From Taudactylus pleione (Eukaryota > Chordata > Amphibia > Anura > Myobatrachidae), in contig JAUIMM010000739.1 of assembly GCA_031769625.1 (NCBI GenBank), positions 1,677,501-1,741,500 on the forward strand: DNA of 64,000 nucleotides, written 5' to 3'. Within the stretch, counting starts at the first letter, position 1. The number at the start of each line of letters is the position of its first letter. This document shows, in pieces, positions 29,601 through 43,300 of this stretch. The translations under genes were made by a program, and so were the position numbers. The notes under the pieces were generated by a model. It ran no database searches. It was not told the origin of the DNA and saw nothing but the letters and a program-made list of their open reading frames with translations.

Positions 29601-32600
29601 GCTGTGCACACTCCTACAATAGTATATTCCGTTCTGCTGTATGTGGAGTTGTATAGCTTGTTGTATAGCTGCGCACACTCCTACAATAGTATATTCCATC
29701 CTGCTGTATGTGGAGTTGTATAGCTTGTTGTATAGCTGCGCACACTCCTACAATAGTATATTCCATCCTGCTGTATGAGGAGTTGTATAGCTTGTTGTAT
29801 AGCTGTGCACACTCCTACAATAGTATATTCCATCCTGCTGTATGTGGAGTTGTATAGCTTGTTGTATAGCTGCGCACACTCCTACAATAGTATATTCCAT
29901 CCTGCTGTATGTGGAGTTGTATAGCTTGTTGTATACCTGTGTACACTCCTACAATAGTATATTCCATCCTGCTGTATGTGGAGTTGTATAGCTTGTTGTA
30001 TAGCTGTGCACACTCCTACAATAGTATATTCCGTCCTGCTGTATGTGGAGTTGTATAGCTTGTTGTATAGCTGTGCACACTCCTACAATAGTATATTCCG
30101 TCCTGCTGTATGTGGAGTTGTATAGCTTGTTGTATAGCTGTGCACACTCCTACAATAGTATATTCCGTCCTGCTGTATGTGGAGTTGTATAGCTTGTTGT
30201 ATAGTTGTGCACACTCCTACAATAGTATATTCCATCCTGCTGTATGTGGAGTTGTATAGCTTGTTGTATAGCTGTGCACACTCCTACAATAGTATATTCC
30301 GTTCTGCTGTATGTGGAGTTGTATAGCTTGTTGTATAGCTGTGCACACTCCTACAATAGTATATTCCATCCTGCTGTATGTGGAGTTGTATAGCTTGTTG
30401 TATAGCTGTGCACACTCCTACAATAGTATATTCCATCCTGCTGTATGTGGAGTTGTATTGCTTGTTGTATAGCTGTGCACACTCCTACAATAGTATATTC
30501 CATCCTGCTGTATGTGGAGTTGTATAGCTTGTTGTATAGCTGCGCACACTCCTACAATAGTATATTCCATCCTGCTGTATGTGGAGTTGTATAGCTTGTT
30601 GTATAGCTGTGCACACTCCTACAATAGTATATTCCATCCTGCTGTATGTGGAGTTGTATAGCTTGTTGTATAGCTGCGCACACTCCTACAATAGTATATT
30701 CCATCCTGCTGTATGAGGAGTTGTATAGCTTGTTGTATAGCTGTGCACACTCCTACAATAGTATATTCCGTTCTGCTGTATGTGGAGTTGTATTGCTTGT
30801 TGTATAGCTGCGCACACTCCTACAATAGTATATTCCATCCTGCTGTATGTGGAGTTGTATTGCTTGTTGTATAGCTGCGCACACTCCTACAATAGTATAT
30901 TCCGTTCTGCTGTATGTGGAGTTGTATAGCTTGTTGTATAGCTGTGCACACTCCTACAATAGTATATTCCATCCTGCTGTATGTGGAGTTGTATAGCTTG
31001 TTGTATAGCTGTGCACACTCCTACAATAGTATATTCCATCCTGCTGTATGAGGAGTTGTATAGCTTGTTGTATAGCTGTGCACACTCCTACAATAGTATA
31101 TTCCATCCTGCTGTATGTGGAGTTGTATAGCTTGTTGTATAGCTGCGCACACTCCTACAATAGTATATTCCGTTCTGCTGTATGTGGAGTTGTATAGCTT
31201 GTTGTATAGCTGCGCACACTCCTACAATAGTATATTCCGTTCTGCTGTATGTGGAGTTGTATAGCTTGTTGTATAGCTGTGCACACTCCTACAATAGTAT
31301 ATTCCATCCTGCTGTATGTGGAGTTGTATAGCTTGTTGTATAGCTGCGCACACTCCTACAATAGTATATTCCGTTCTGCTGTATGTGGAGTTGTATAGCT
31401 TGTTGTATAGCTGTGCACACTCCTACAATAGTATATTCCATCCTGCTGTATGTGGAGTTGTATAGCTTGTTGTATAGCTGTGCACACTCCTACAATAGTA
31501 TATTCCATCCTGCTGTATGTGGAGTTGTATAGCTTGTTGTATAGCTGTGCACACTCCTACAATAGTATATTCCATCCTGCTGTATGAGGAGTTGTATAGC
31601 TTGTTGTATAGCTGTGCACACTCCTACAATAGTATATTCCATCCTGCTGTATGTGGAGTTGTATAGCTTGTTGTATAGCTGTGCACACTCCTACAATAGT
31701 ATATTCCATCCTGCTGTATGTGGAGTTGTATAGCTTGTTGTATAGCTGCGCACACTCCTACAATAGTATATTCCATCCTGCTGTATGTGGAGTTGTATAG
31801 CTTGTTGTATAGCTGTGCACACTCCTACAATAGTATATTCCGTTCTGCTGTATGTGGAGTTGTATAGCTTGTTGTATAGCTGCGCACACTCCTACAATAG
31901 TATATTCCATCCTGCTGTATGTGGAGTTGTATAGCTTGTTGTATAGCTGTGCACACTCCTACAATAGTATATTCCATCCTGCTGTATGTGGAGTTGTATA
32001 GCTTGTTGTATAGCTGTGCACACTCCTACAATAGTATATTCCATCCTGCTGTATGTGGAGTTGTATAGCTTGTTGTATAGCTGTGCACACTCCTACAATA
32101 GTATATTCCATCCTGCTGTATGTGGAGTTGTATAGCTTGTTGTATAGCTGCGCACACTCCTACAATAGTATATTCCATCCTGCTGTATGTGGAGTTGTAT
32201 AGCTTGTTGTATAGCTGCGCACACTCCTACAATAGTATATTCCGTTTTGCTGTATGTGGAGTTGTATAGCTTGTTGTATAGCTGCGCACACTCCTACAAT
32301 AGTATATTCCGTTCTGCTGTATGTGGAGTTGTATAGCTTGTTGTATAGCTGTGCACACTCCTACAATAGTATATTCCGTTCTAGTGTATGTGGAGTTGTA
32401 TAGCTGTGCACACTCCTACAATAGTATATTCCGTTCTAGTGTATGTGGAGTTGTATAGCTTGTTGTATAGCTGTGCACACTCTTACAATAGTATATTCCG
32501 TTCTGCTGTATGTGGAGTTGTATAGCTTGTTGTATAGCTGCGCACACTCCTACAATAGTATATTCCGTTCTAGTGTATGTGGAGTTGTATAGCTTGTTGT

Positions 32601-35600
32601 ATAGCTGTGCACACTCCTACAATAGTATATTCTGTTCTGCTGTATGTGGAGTTGTATAGCTTGTTGTATAGCTGCGCACACTCCTACAATAGTATATTCC
32701 ATCCTGCTGTATGTGGAGTTGTATAGCTTGTTGTATAGCTGTGCACACTCCTACAATAGTATATTCCATCCTGCTGTATGTGGAGTTGTATAGCTTGTTG
32801 TATAGCTGCGCACACTCCTACAATAGTATATTCCATCCTTCTGTATTTGGATTTGTATAGCTTGTTGTATAGCTGCGCACACTCCTACAATAGTATATTC
32901 CGTTCTGCTGTATGTGGAGTTGTATAGCTTGTTGTATAGCTGCGCACACTCCTACAATAGTATATTCCATCCTGCTGTATGTGGAGTTGTATAGCTTGTT
33001 GTATAGCTGCGCACACTCCTACAATAGTATATTCCATCCTGCTGTATTTGGATTTGTATAGCTTGTTGTATAGCTGTGCACACTCCTACAATAGTATATT
33101 CCGTTCTGCTGTATGTGGAGTTGTATAGCTTGTTGTATAGCTGTGCACACTCCTACAATAGTATATTCCGTTCTGCTGTATGTGGAGTTGTATAGCTTGT
33201 TGTATAGCTGTGCACACTCCTACAATAGTATATTCTGTTCTGCTGTATGTGGAGTTGTATAGCTTGTTGTATAGCTGTGCACACTCCTACAATAGTATAT
33301 TCCGTTCTAGTGTATGTGGAGTTGTATAGCTGTGCACACTCCTACAATAGTATATTCCGTTCTGCTGTATGTGGAGTTGTATAGCTTGTTGTATAGCTGT
33401 GCACACTCCTACAATAGTATATTCCATCCTGCTGTATGTGGAGTTGTATAGCTTGTTGTATAGCTGTGCACACTCCTACAATAGTATATTCCATCCTGCT
33501 GTATTTGGATTTGTATAGCTTGTTGTATAGCTGCGCACACTCCTACAATAGTATATTCCATCCTGCTGTATGTGGGGTTGTATAGCTTGTTGTATAGCTG
33601 TGCACACTCCTACAATAGTATATTCCATCCTGCTGTATGTGGAGTTGTATAGCTTGTTGTATAGCTGCGCACACTCCTACAATAGTATATTCCGTTCTGC
33701 TGTATGTGGAGTTGTATAGCTTGTTGTATAGCTGTGCACACTCCTACAATAGTATATTCCATCCTGCTGTATGTGGAGTTGTATAGCTTGTTGTATAGCT
33801 GTGCACACTCCTACAATAGTATATTCCGTTCTGCTGTATGTGGAGTTGTATAGCTTGTTGTATAGCTGTGCACACTCCTACAATAGTATATTCCGTTCTG
33901 CTGTATGTGGAGTTGTATAGCTTGTTGTATAGCTGTGCACACTCCTACAATAGTATATTCCGTTCTGCTGTATGTGGAGTTGTATAACTTGTTGTATAGC
34001 TGTGCACACTCCTACAATAGTATATTCTGTTCTGCTGTATGTGGAGTTGTATAGCTTGTTGTATAGCTGCGCACACTCCTACAATAGTATATTCCATCCT
34101 GCTGTATGTGGAGTTGTATAGCTTGTTGTATAGCTGTGCACACTCCTACAATAGTATATTCCGTTCTAGTGTATGTGGAGTTGTATAGCTTGTTGTATAG
34201 CTGTGCACACTCCTACAATAGTATATTCCGTTCTGCTGTATGTGGAGTTGTATAGCTGTGCACACTCCTACAATAGTATATTCCGTTCTAGTGTATGTGG
34301 AGTTGTATAGCTTGTTGTATAGCTGTGCACACTCCTACAATAGTATATTCCATCCTGCTGTATGTGGAGTTGTATAGCTTGTTGTATAGCTGTGCACACT
34401 CCTACAATAGTATATTCCGTTCTGCTGTATGTGGAGTTGTATAGCTTGTTGTATAGCTGTGCACACTCCTACAATAGTATATTCCGTTCTGCTGTATGTG
34501 GAGTTGTATAGCTTGTTGTATAGCTGTGCACACTCCTACAATAGTATATTCCGTTCTGCTGTATGTGGAGTTGTATAGCTTGTTGTATAGCTGTGCACAC
34601 TCCTACAATAGTATATTCCGTTCTAGTGTATGTGGAGTTGTATAGCTTGTTGTATAGCTGTGCACACTCCTACAATAGTATATTCCGTTCTGCTGTATGT
34701 GGAGTTGTATAGCTGTGCACACTCCTACAATAGTATATTCCGTTCTAGTGTATGTGGAGTTGTATAGCTTGTTGTATAGCTGTGCACACTCCTACAATAG
34801 TATATTCCGTTCTGCTGTATGTGGAGTTGTATAGCTGTGCACACTCCTACAATAGTATATTCCGTTCTAGTGTATGTGGAGTTGTATAGCTTGTTGTATA
34901 GCTGTGCACACTCCTACAATAGTATATTCTGTTCTGCTGTATGTGGAGTTGTATAGCTTGTTGTATAGCTGCGCACACTCCTACAATAGTATATTCCATC
35001 CTGCTGTATGTGGAGTTGTATAGCTTGTTGTATAGCTGTGCACACTCCTACAATAGTATATTCCGTTCTGCTGTATGTGGAGTTGTATAGCTTGTTGTAT
35101 AGCTGCGCACACTCCTACAATAGTATATTCCATCCTGCTGTATGTGGAGTTGTATAGCTGTGCACACTCCTACAATAGTATATTCCGTTCTAGTGTATGT
35201 GGAGTTGTATAGCTTGTTGTATAGCTGTGCACACTCCTACAATAGTATATTCCGTTCTGCTGTATGTGGAGTTGTATAGCTTGTTGTATAGCTGCGCACA
35301 CTCCTACAATAGTATATTCCATCCTGCTGTATGTGGAGTTGTATAGCTTGTTGTATAGCTGTGCACACTCCTACAATAGTATATTCCATCCTGCTGTATG
35401 TGGAGTTGTATAGCTTGTTGTATAGCTGTGCACACTCCTACAATAGTATATTCCATCCTGCTGTATGTGGAGTTGTATAGCTTGTTGTATAGCTGTGCAC
35501 ACTCCTACAATAGTATATTCTGTTCTGCTGTATGAGGAGTTGTATAGCTTGTTGTATAGCTGCGCACACTCCTACAATAGTATATTCCGTTCTGCTGTAT

Positions 35601-38600
35601 GTGGAGTTGTATAGCTTGTTGTATAGCTGCGCACACTCCTACAATAGTATATTCCGTTCTGCTGTATGTGGAGTTGTATAGCTTGTTGTATAGCTGCGCA
35701 CACTCCTACAATAGTATATTCCGTTCTGCTGTATGTGGAGTTGTATAGCTTGTTGTATAGCTGCGCACACTCCTACAATAGTATATTCCGTTCTGCTGTA
35801 TGTGGAGTTGTATAGCTTGTTGTATAGCTGCGCACACTCCTACAATAGTATATTCCGTTCTGCTGTATGTGGAGTTGTATAGCTTGTTGTATAGCTGCGC
35901 ACACTCCTACAATAGTATATTCCGTTCTGCTGTATGTGGAGTTGTATAGCTTGTTGTATAGCTGCGCACACTCCTACAATAGTATATTCCGTTCTGCTGT
36001 ATGAGGAGTTGTATAGCTTGTTGTATAGCTGTGCACACTCCTACAATAGTATATTCCATCCTGCTGTATGTGGAGTTGTATAGCTTGTTGTATAGCTGTG
36101 CACACTCCTACAATAGTATATTCCATCCTGCTGTATGAGGAGTTGTATAGCTTGTTGTATAGCTGTGCACACTCCTACAATAGTATATTCCGTCCTGCTG
36201 TATGTGGAGTTGTATAGCTTGTTGTATAGCTGTGCACACTCCTACAATAGTATATTCCATCCTGCTGTATGAGGAGTTGTATAGCTTGTTGTATAGCTGT
36301 GCACACTCCTACAATAGTATATTCCATCCTGCTGTATGTGGAGTTGTATAGCTTGTTGTATAGCTGCGCACACTCCTACAATAGTATATTCCATCCTGCT
36401 GTATGTGGAGTTGTATAGCTTGTTGTATAGCTGTGCACACTCCTACAATAGTATATTCCATCCTGCTGTATGTGGAGTTGTATAGCTTGTTGTATAGCTG
36501 TGCACACTCCTACAATAGTATATTCCATCCTGCTGTATGTGGAGTTGTATAGCTTGTTGTATAGCTGTGCACACTCCTACAATAGTATATTCCATCCTGC
36601 TGTATGTGGAGTTGTATAGCTTGTTGTATAGCTGTGCACACTCCTACAATAGTATATTCCATCCTGCTGTATGTGGAGTTGTATAGCTTGTTGTATAGCT
36701 GTGCACACTCCTACAATAGTATATTCCATCCTGCTGTATGAGGAGTTGTATAGCTTGTTGTATAGCTGTGCACACTCCTACAATAGTATATTCCGTTCTG
36801 CTGTATGTGGAGTTGTATAGCTTGTTGTATAGCTGCGCACACTCCTACAATAGTATATTCCATCCTGCTGTATGTGGGGTTGTATAGCTTGTTGTATAGC
36901 TGTGCACACTCCTACAATAGTATATTCCATCCTGCTGTATGTGGAGTTGTATAGCTTGTTGTATAGCTGTGCACACTCCTACAATAGTATATTCCATCCT
37001 GCTGTATGTGGAGTTGTATAGCTTGTTGTATAGCTGTGCACACTCCTACAATAGTATATTCCGTTCTGCTGTATGTGGAGTTGTATAGCTTGTTGTATAG
37101 CTGCGCACACTCCTACAATAGTATATTCCGTTCTGCTGTATGTGGAGTTGTATAGCTTGTTGTATAGCTGTGCACACTCCTACAATAGTATATTCCATCC
37201 TGCTGTATGTGGAGTTGTATAGCTTGTTGTATAGCTGTGTACACTCCTACAATAGTATATTCCGTTCTGCTGTATGTGGAGTTGTATAGCTTGTTGTATA
37301 GCTGTGCACACTCCTACAATAGTATATTCCGTCCTGCTGTATGTGGAGTTGTATAGCTTGTTGTATAGCTGTGCACACTCCTACAATAGTATATTCCATC
37401 CTGCTGTATGTGGAGTTGTATAGCTTGTTGTATAGCTGTGCACACTCCTACAATAGTATATTCCGTTCTGCTGTATGTGGAGTTGTATAGCTTGTTGTAT
37501 AGCTGCGCACACTCCTACAATAGTATATTCCGTTCTGCTGTATGTGGAGTTGTATAGCTTGTTGTATAGCTGTGCACACTCCTACAATAGTATATTCCAT
37601 CCTGCTGTATGTGGAGTTGTATAGCTTGTTGTATAGCTGTGTACACTCCTACAATAGTATATTCCGTTCTGCTGTATGTGGAGTTGTATAGCTTGTTGTA
37701 TAGCTGTGCACACTCCTACAATAGTATATTCCATCCTGCTGTATGAGGAGTTGTATTGCTTGTTGTATAGCTTTGCACACTCCTACAATAGTATATTCCA
37801 TCCTGCTGTATGTGGAGTTGTATAGCTTGTTGTATAGCTGCGCACACTCCTACAATAGTATATTCCGTTCTGCTGTATGTGGAGTTGTATAGCTTGTTGT
37901 ATAGTTGTGCACACTCCTACAATAGTATATTCCATCCTGCTGTATGTGGAGTTGTATAGCTTGTTGTATAGCTGTGCACACTCCTACAATAGTATATTCC
38001 ATCCTGCTGTATGTGGAGTTGTATAGCTTGTTGTATAGCTGTGCACACTCCTACAATAGTATATTCCGTTCTGCTGTATGTGGAGTTGTATAGCTTGTTG
38101 TATAGCTGCGCACACTCCTACAATAGTATATTCCGTTCTGCTGTATGTGGAGTTGTATAGCTTGTTGTATAGCTGTGCACACTCCTACAATAGTATATTC
38201 CATCCTGCTGTATGTGGAGTTGTATAGCTTGTTGTATAGCTGCGTACACTCCTACAATAGTATATTCCATCCTGCTGTATGTGGAGTTGTATAGCTTGTT
38301 GTATAGCTGTGCACACTCCTACAATAGTATATTCCGTTCTGCTGTATGTGGAGTTGTATAGCTTGTTGTATAGCTGTGCACACTCCTACAATAGTATATT
38401 CCGTTCTGCTGTATGTGGAGTTGTATAGCTTGTTGTATAGCTGTGCACACTCCTACAATAGTATATTCCATCCTGCTGTATGTGGAGTTGTATAGCTTGT
38501 TGTATAGCTGCGCACACTCCTACAATAGTATATTCCGTTCTGCTGTATGTGGAGTTGTATAGCTTGTTGTATAGCTGTGCACACTCCTACAATAGTATAT

Positions 38601-39165
38601 TCCATCCTGCTGTATGTGGAGTTGTATAGCTTGTTGTATAGCTGCGCACACTCCTACAATAGTATATTCCGTTCTGCTGTATGTGGAGTTGTATAGCTTG
38701 TTGTATAGCTGCGCACACTCCTACAATAGTATATTCCGTTCTGCTGTATGTGGAGTTGTATAGCTTGTTGTATAGCTGCGCACACTCCTACAATAGTATA
38801 TTCCATCCTGCTGTATGTGGAGTTGTATAGCTTGTTGTATAGCTGTGCACACTCCTACAATAGTATATTCCGTCCTGCTGTATGTGGAGTTGTATAGCTT
38901 GTTGTATAGCTGCGCACACTCCTACAATAGTATATTCCATCCTGCTGTATGTGGAGTTGTATAGCTTGTTGTATAGCTGTGCACACTCCTACAATAGTAT
39001 ATTCCATCCTGCTGTATGTGGAGTTGTATAGCTTGTTGTATAGCTGTGCACACTCCTACAATAGTATATTCCATCCTGCTGTATGTGGAGTTGTATAGCT
39101 TGTTGTATAGCTGCGCACACTCCTACAATAGTATATTCCGTTCTGCTGTATGTGGAGTTGTATTG

Positions 39166-39849
39166 CTGACGCATCTCATACATATATATATTCATTGATT
39201 GTTGTAAATTGGAGTTATCTGCATTAAGTGCAGGGGACTACAGTGTACCAGTGACTACATCGCGCTCTATGGGAAGGTCGTATAAAACTGGGGGCAGTCA
39301 TCGTGTTGTTCTCATTCATATATAATCCGGTGTAAGGTACTGAGATTAGATCACGGTCTGCGTCTTGTAATGCAGAGCTCTGTGCGTGGTTCTGTCTCTG
39401 GCGGCCACATACTGTATATTGGGAATAGATGCTGATCAGTGAGACTCCTGGAAGCAGGAGTTGCTGCGCCAGGCCGGGCAGTGCAGGGGCAGGAGGCGAT
39501 GGCTGCACCACCTGGGGTGGAGAGGGTGTGAGCAGTGTCTTGTAGGAATTCTCGTTAGCGACCCCCCAAGTAATGCAGCTTCTTGCTTCCTGTTTTCACT
39601 AATTCCACCTGACAGGCCCCCGGGTCTCTGCCAGAGGAGCTGTTTTCCCAGCAGATCTGTCCATATAATTAATTCTCTGCAGAACTGTGCCATTTACAGC
39701 TAGCAGTGCCACAGTCCTACTGCCCACTCTGTGCCAGCCGCATCTACTTCTCACAGACTAGTGTGCTCGCACAGTGCATCATTACCAGTATGTAACATGT
39801 ACTATACTGCACTGCGACATAGGGAGCAGGGTCAGATCCTCGCACAGGT
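39166..39849. other. Non-repetitive spacer between the 67-bp and 51-bp arrays
   Basis: About 680 bp separate the two largest arrays. Open frames of 80-95 codons exist on both strands (for example 39,224-39,511 minus and 39,461-39,703 plus), but they overlap each other and show no domain, signal peptide or splice context that I recognise. No tandem structure or inverted repeat of note is visible. The right edge runs directly into the first 51-bp unit. Confidence 0.7.
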
Positions 39850-40349
39850 ATGAGAGGAACCAATGTGTGCCAGCATACACGGAAATACTGCTGTAGCGCT
39901 ATGAGAGGAACCAATGTGTGCCAGCATACAGGGAAATACTGCTGTAGCGCTATGAGAGGAACCAATGTGTGCCAGCATACACGGAAATACTGCTGTAGCG
40001 CTATGAGAGGAACCAATGTGTGCCAGCATACACGGAAATACTGCTGTAGCGCTATGAGAGGAGCCAATGTGTGCCAGCATACACGGAAATACTGCTGTAG
40101 CGCTATGAGAGGAACCAATGTGTGCCAGCATACACGGAAATACTGCTGTAGCTGTATGAGAGGAACCAATGTGTGCCAGCATACATGGAAATACTGCTGT
40201 AGCTGTATGAGAGGAACCAATGTGTGCCAGCATACACGGAAATACTGCTGTAGCTGTATGAGAAGAAACAATGTGTGCCAGCATACACGGAAATACTGCT
40301 GTAGCTGTATGAGAGGAACCAATGTGTGCCAGCATACACGGAAATACTG

Positions 40350-43300
40350 CTGTAGCGCTATGAGAGGAACCAATGTGTGCCAGCATACACGGAAATACTG
40401 CTGTATCTGTATGAGAGGAACCAATGTGTGCCAGCATACACGGAAATACTGCTGTAGCTGTATGAGGGGAACCAATGTGTGCCAGCATACACGGAAATAC
40501 TGCTGTAGCGGTATGAGAGGAACCAATGTGTGCCAGCATACACGGAAATACTGTTGTAGCGCTATGAGAGGAACCAATGTGTGCCAGCATACACGGAAAT
40601 ACTGCTGTAGCCCTATGAGAGGAACCAATGTGTGCCAGCATACACGGAAATACTGCTGTAGCCCTATGAGAGGAACCAATGTGTGCCAGCATACACGGAA
40701 ATACTGCTGTAGCTGTATGAGAGGAACCAATGTGTGCCAGCATACTCGGAAATACTGCTGTAGCTGTATGAGAGGAACCAATGTGTGCCAGCATACACGG
40801 AAATACTGCTGTAGCTGTATGAGAGGAACCAATGTGTGCCAGCATACACGGAAATACTGCTGTAGCTGTATGAGAGGAACCAATGTGTGCCAGCATACAC
40901 GGAAATACTGCTGTAGCTGTATGAGAGGAACCAATGTGAGCCAGCATACACGGAAATACAGCTGTAGCTGTATGAGAGGAACCAATGTGTGCCAGCATAC
41001 ACGGAAATACTGCTGTAGCTGTATGAGAGGAACAAATGTGTGCCAGCATACACGGAAATACTGCTGTAGCTGTATGAGAGGAACCAATGTGTGCCAGCAT
41101 ACACTGAAATACTGCTGTAGCGCTATGAGAGGAACCAATGTGTGCCAGAATACAGGGAAATACTGCTGTAGCTGTATGATAGGAACCAATGTGTGCCAGC
41201 ATACACGGAAATACTGCTGTAGCTGTATGAGAGGAACCAATGTGTGCCAGCATACACGGAAATACTGCTGTAGCTGTATGAGAGGAACCAATGTGTGCCA
41301 GCATACACGGAAATACTGCTGTAGCTGTATGAGGAGAACCAATGTGTGCCAGCATACACGGAAATACTGCTGTAGCTGTATGAGAGGAACCAATGTGTGC
41401 CAGCATACACGGAAATACTGCTGTAGCGCTATGAGAGGAACCAATGTGTGCCAGCATACACGGGATTACTGCTGTAGCGCTATGAGAGGAACCAATGTGT
41501 GCCAGCATACACGGAAATACTGCTGTAGCGCTATGAGAGGAACCAATGTGTGCCAGCATACACGGAAATACTGCTGTAGCGTTATGAGAGGAACCAATGT
41601 GTGCCAGCATACACGGAAATACTGCTGTATCTGTATGAGAGGAACCATTGTGTGCCAGCATACACGGAAATACTGCTATAGCTGTATGAGAGGAACCAAT
41701 GTGTGCCAGCATACACGGAAATACTGCTGTAGCTGTATGAGAAGAACCAATGTGTGCCAGCATACACGGAAATACTGCTGTAGCGCTATGAGAAGAACCA
41801 ATGTGTGCCAGCATACACGGAAATACTGCTGTAGCTGTATGAGAGGAACCAATGTGTGCCAGCATACACGGAAATACTGGTGTAGCTGTATGAGAGGAAC
41901 CAATGTGTGCCAGTATACACGGAAATACTGCTGTAGCGGTATGAGAAGAACCAATGTGTGCCAGCATACATGGAAATACTGCTGTAGCTGTATGAGAAGA
42001 ACCAATGTGTGCCAGCATACACGGAAATACTGCTGTATCTGTATGAGAGGAACCAATGTGTGCCAGCATACACGGAAATACTGCTGTAGCGCTATGAGAG
42101 GAACCAATGTGTGCCAGCATACACGGAAATACTGCTGTAGCTGTATGAGAGGAACCAATGTGTTCCAGCGTACACGGAAATACTGCTATAGCTGTATGAG
42201 AGGAACCAATGTGTGCCAGCATACACGGAAATACTGCTGTAGCTGTATGAGAAGAACCAATGTGTGCCAGCATACACGGAAATACTGCTGTAGCTGTATG
42301 AGAGGAACCAATGTGTGCCAGCATACACGGAAATACTGCTGTAGCGCTATGAAAAGAACCAATGTGTGCCAGCATACTCGGAAATACTGCAGTAGCTGTA
42401 TGAGAGGAACCAATGTGTGCCAGCATACACGGAAATACTGCTGTAGCTGTATGAGAGGAACCAATGTGTGCCAGCATACACGGAAATACTGCTGTAGCGG
42501 TAGGAGAAGAACCAATGTGTGCCAGCATACATGGAAATACTGCTGTAGCTGTATGAGAAGAACCAATGTGTGCCAGCATACACGGAAATACTGCTGTATC
42601 TGTATGAGAGGAACCAATGTGTGCCAGCATACACGGAAATACTGCTGTAGCTGTATGAGAGGAACTATTGTGTGCCAGCATACACGGAAATTCTGCTGTA
42701 GCACTATGAGAGGAACCAATGTGTGCCAGCATACACGGAAATACTGCTGTAGCTGTATGAGAGGAACCAATGTGTGCCAGCATACACGGAAATACTGCTG
42801 TAGCGCTATGAGAGGAACCAATGTGTGCCAGCATACACGGAAATACTGCTGTAGCTGTATGAGAGGAACCAATGTGTGCCAGCATACACGGAAATACTGC
42901 TGTAGCTGTATGAGAGGAACCAATGTGTGCCAGCATACACGGAAATACTGCTGTAGCTGTATGAGAGGAACCAATGTGTGCCAGCATACACTGAAATACT
43001 GCTGTAGCTGTATGAGAGGAACCAATGTGTGCCAGCATACACGGAAATACTGCTGTAGCTGTATGAGAGGAACCAATGTGTGCCAGCATACACGGAAATA
43101 CTGCTGTAGTTTGTATGAGAGGAACCAATGTGTGCCAGCATACACGGAAATACTGCTGTAGCTGTATGAGAGGAACCAATGTGTGCCAGCATACACGGAA
43201 ATACTGCTGTAGCGCTATGAGAGGAGCCAGTGTGTGCCAGCATACACGGAAATACTGCTGTAGCTGTATGAGAAGAACCAATGTGTGCCAGCATACACGG

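Larger units (their letters stand above)
351..39165. repeat. 67-bp satellite array, about 580 monomers
   Basis: The array is uninterrupted and head-to-tail for 38.8 kb. The monomer can be read as GTATAGCTTGTT, GTATAGCTGTGCACACTCC, TACAATAGTATATTCC, then ATCCTGCTGTATGTGGAGTT. It contains an internal direct repeat of GTATAGCT, 12 bp apart. Loss of one 12-bp unit gives a 55-bp variant, seen from about 6.96 kb. The main variable sites are GTGCAC/GCGCAC, the CCATCC/CCGTCC/CCGTTC/CTGTTC position, and TGTGGAG/TGAGGAG. Two monomers near 29,110 and 29,247 carry an extra T (68 bp). Because 67 is not a multiple of three the reading frame rotates, and stops recur within a few units. Array edges are sharp: the last monomer ends at about 39,165 before unrelated DNA. 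A satellite or heterochromatic role is inference. Confidence 0.97.

Noticed and set aside
351..39165. CRISPR array
   Set aside because: There is no repeat/spacer alternation: monomers are contiguous and near-identical over their full length, and the sequence is eukaryotic in character.
351..39165. CENP-B box or known centromere satellite
   Set aside because: I saw no TTCG...CGGG-type box in the monomer and no match to a satellite I know. A centromeric role cannot be read from the sequence.
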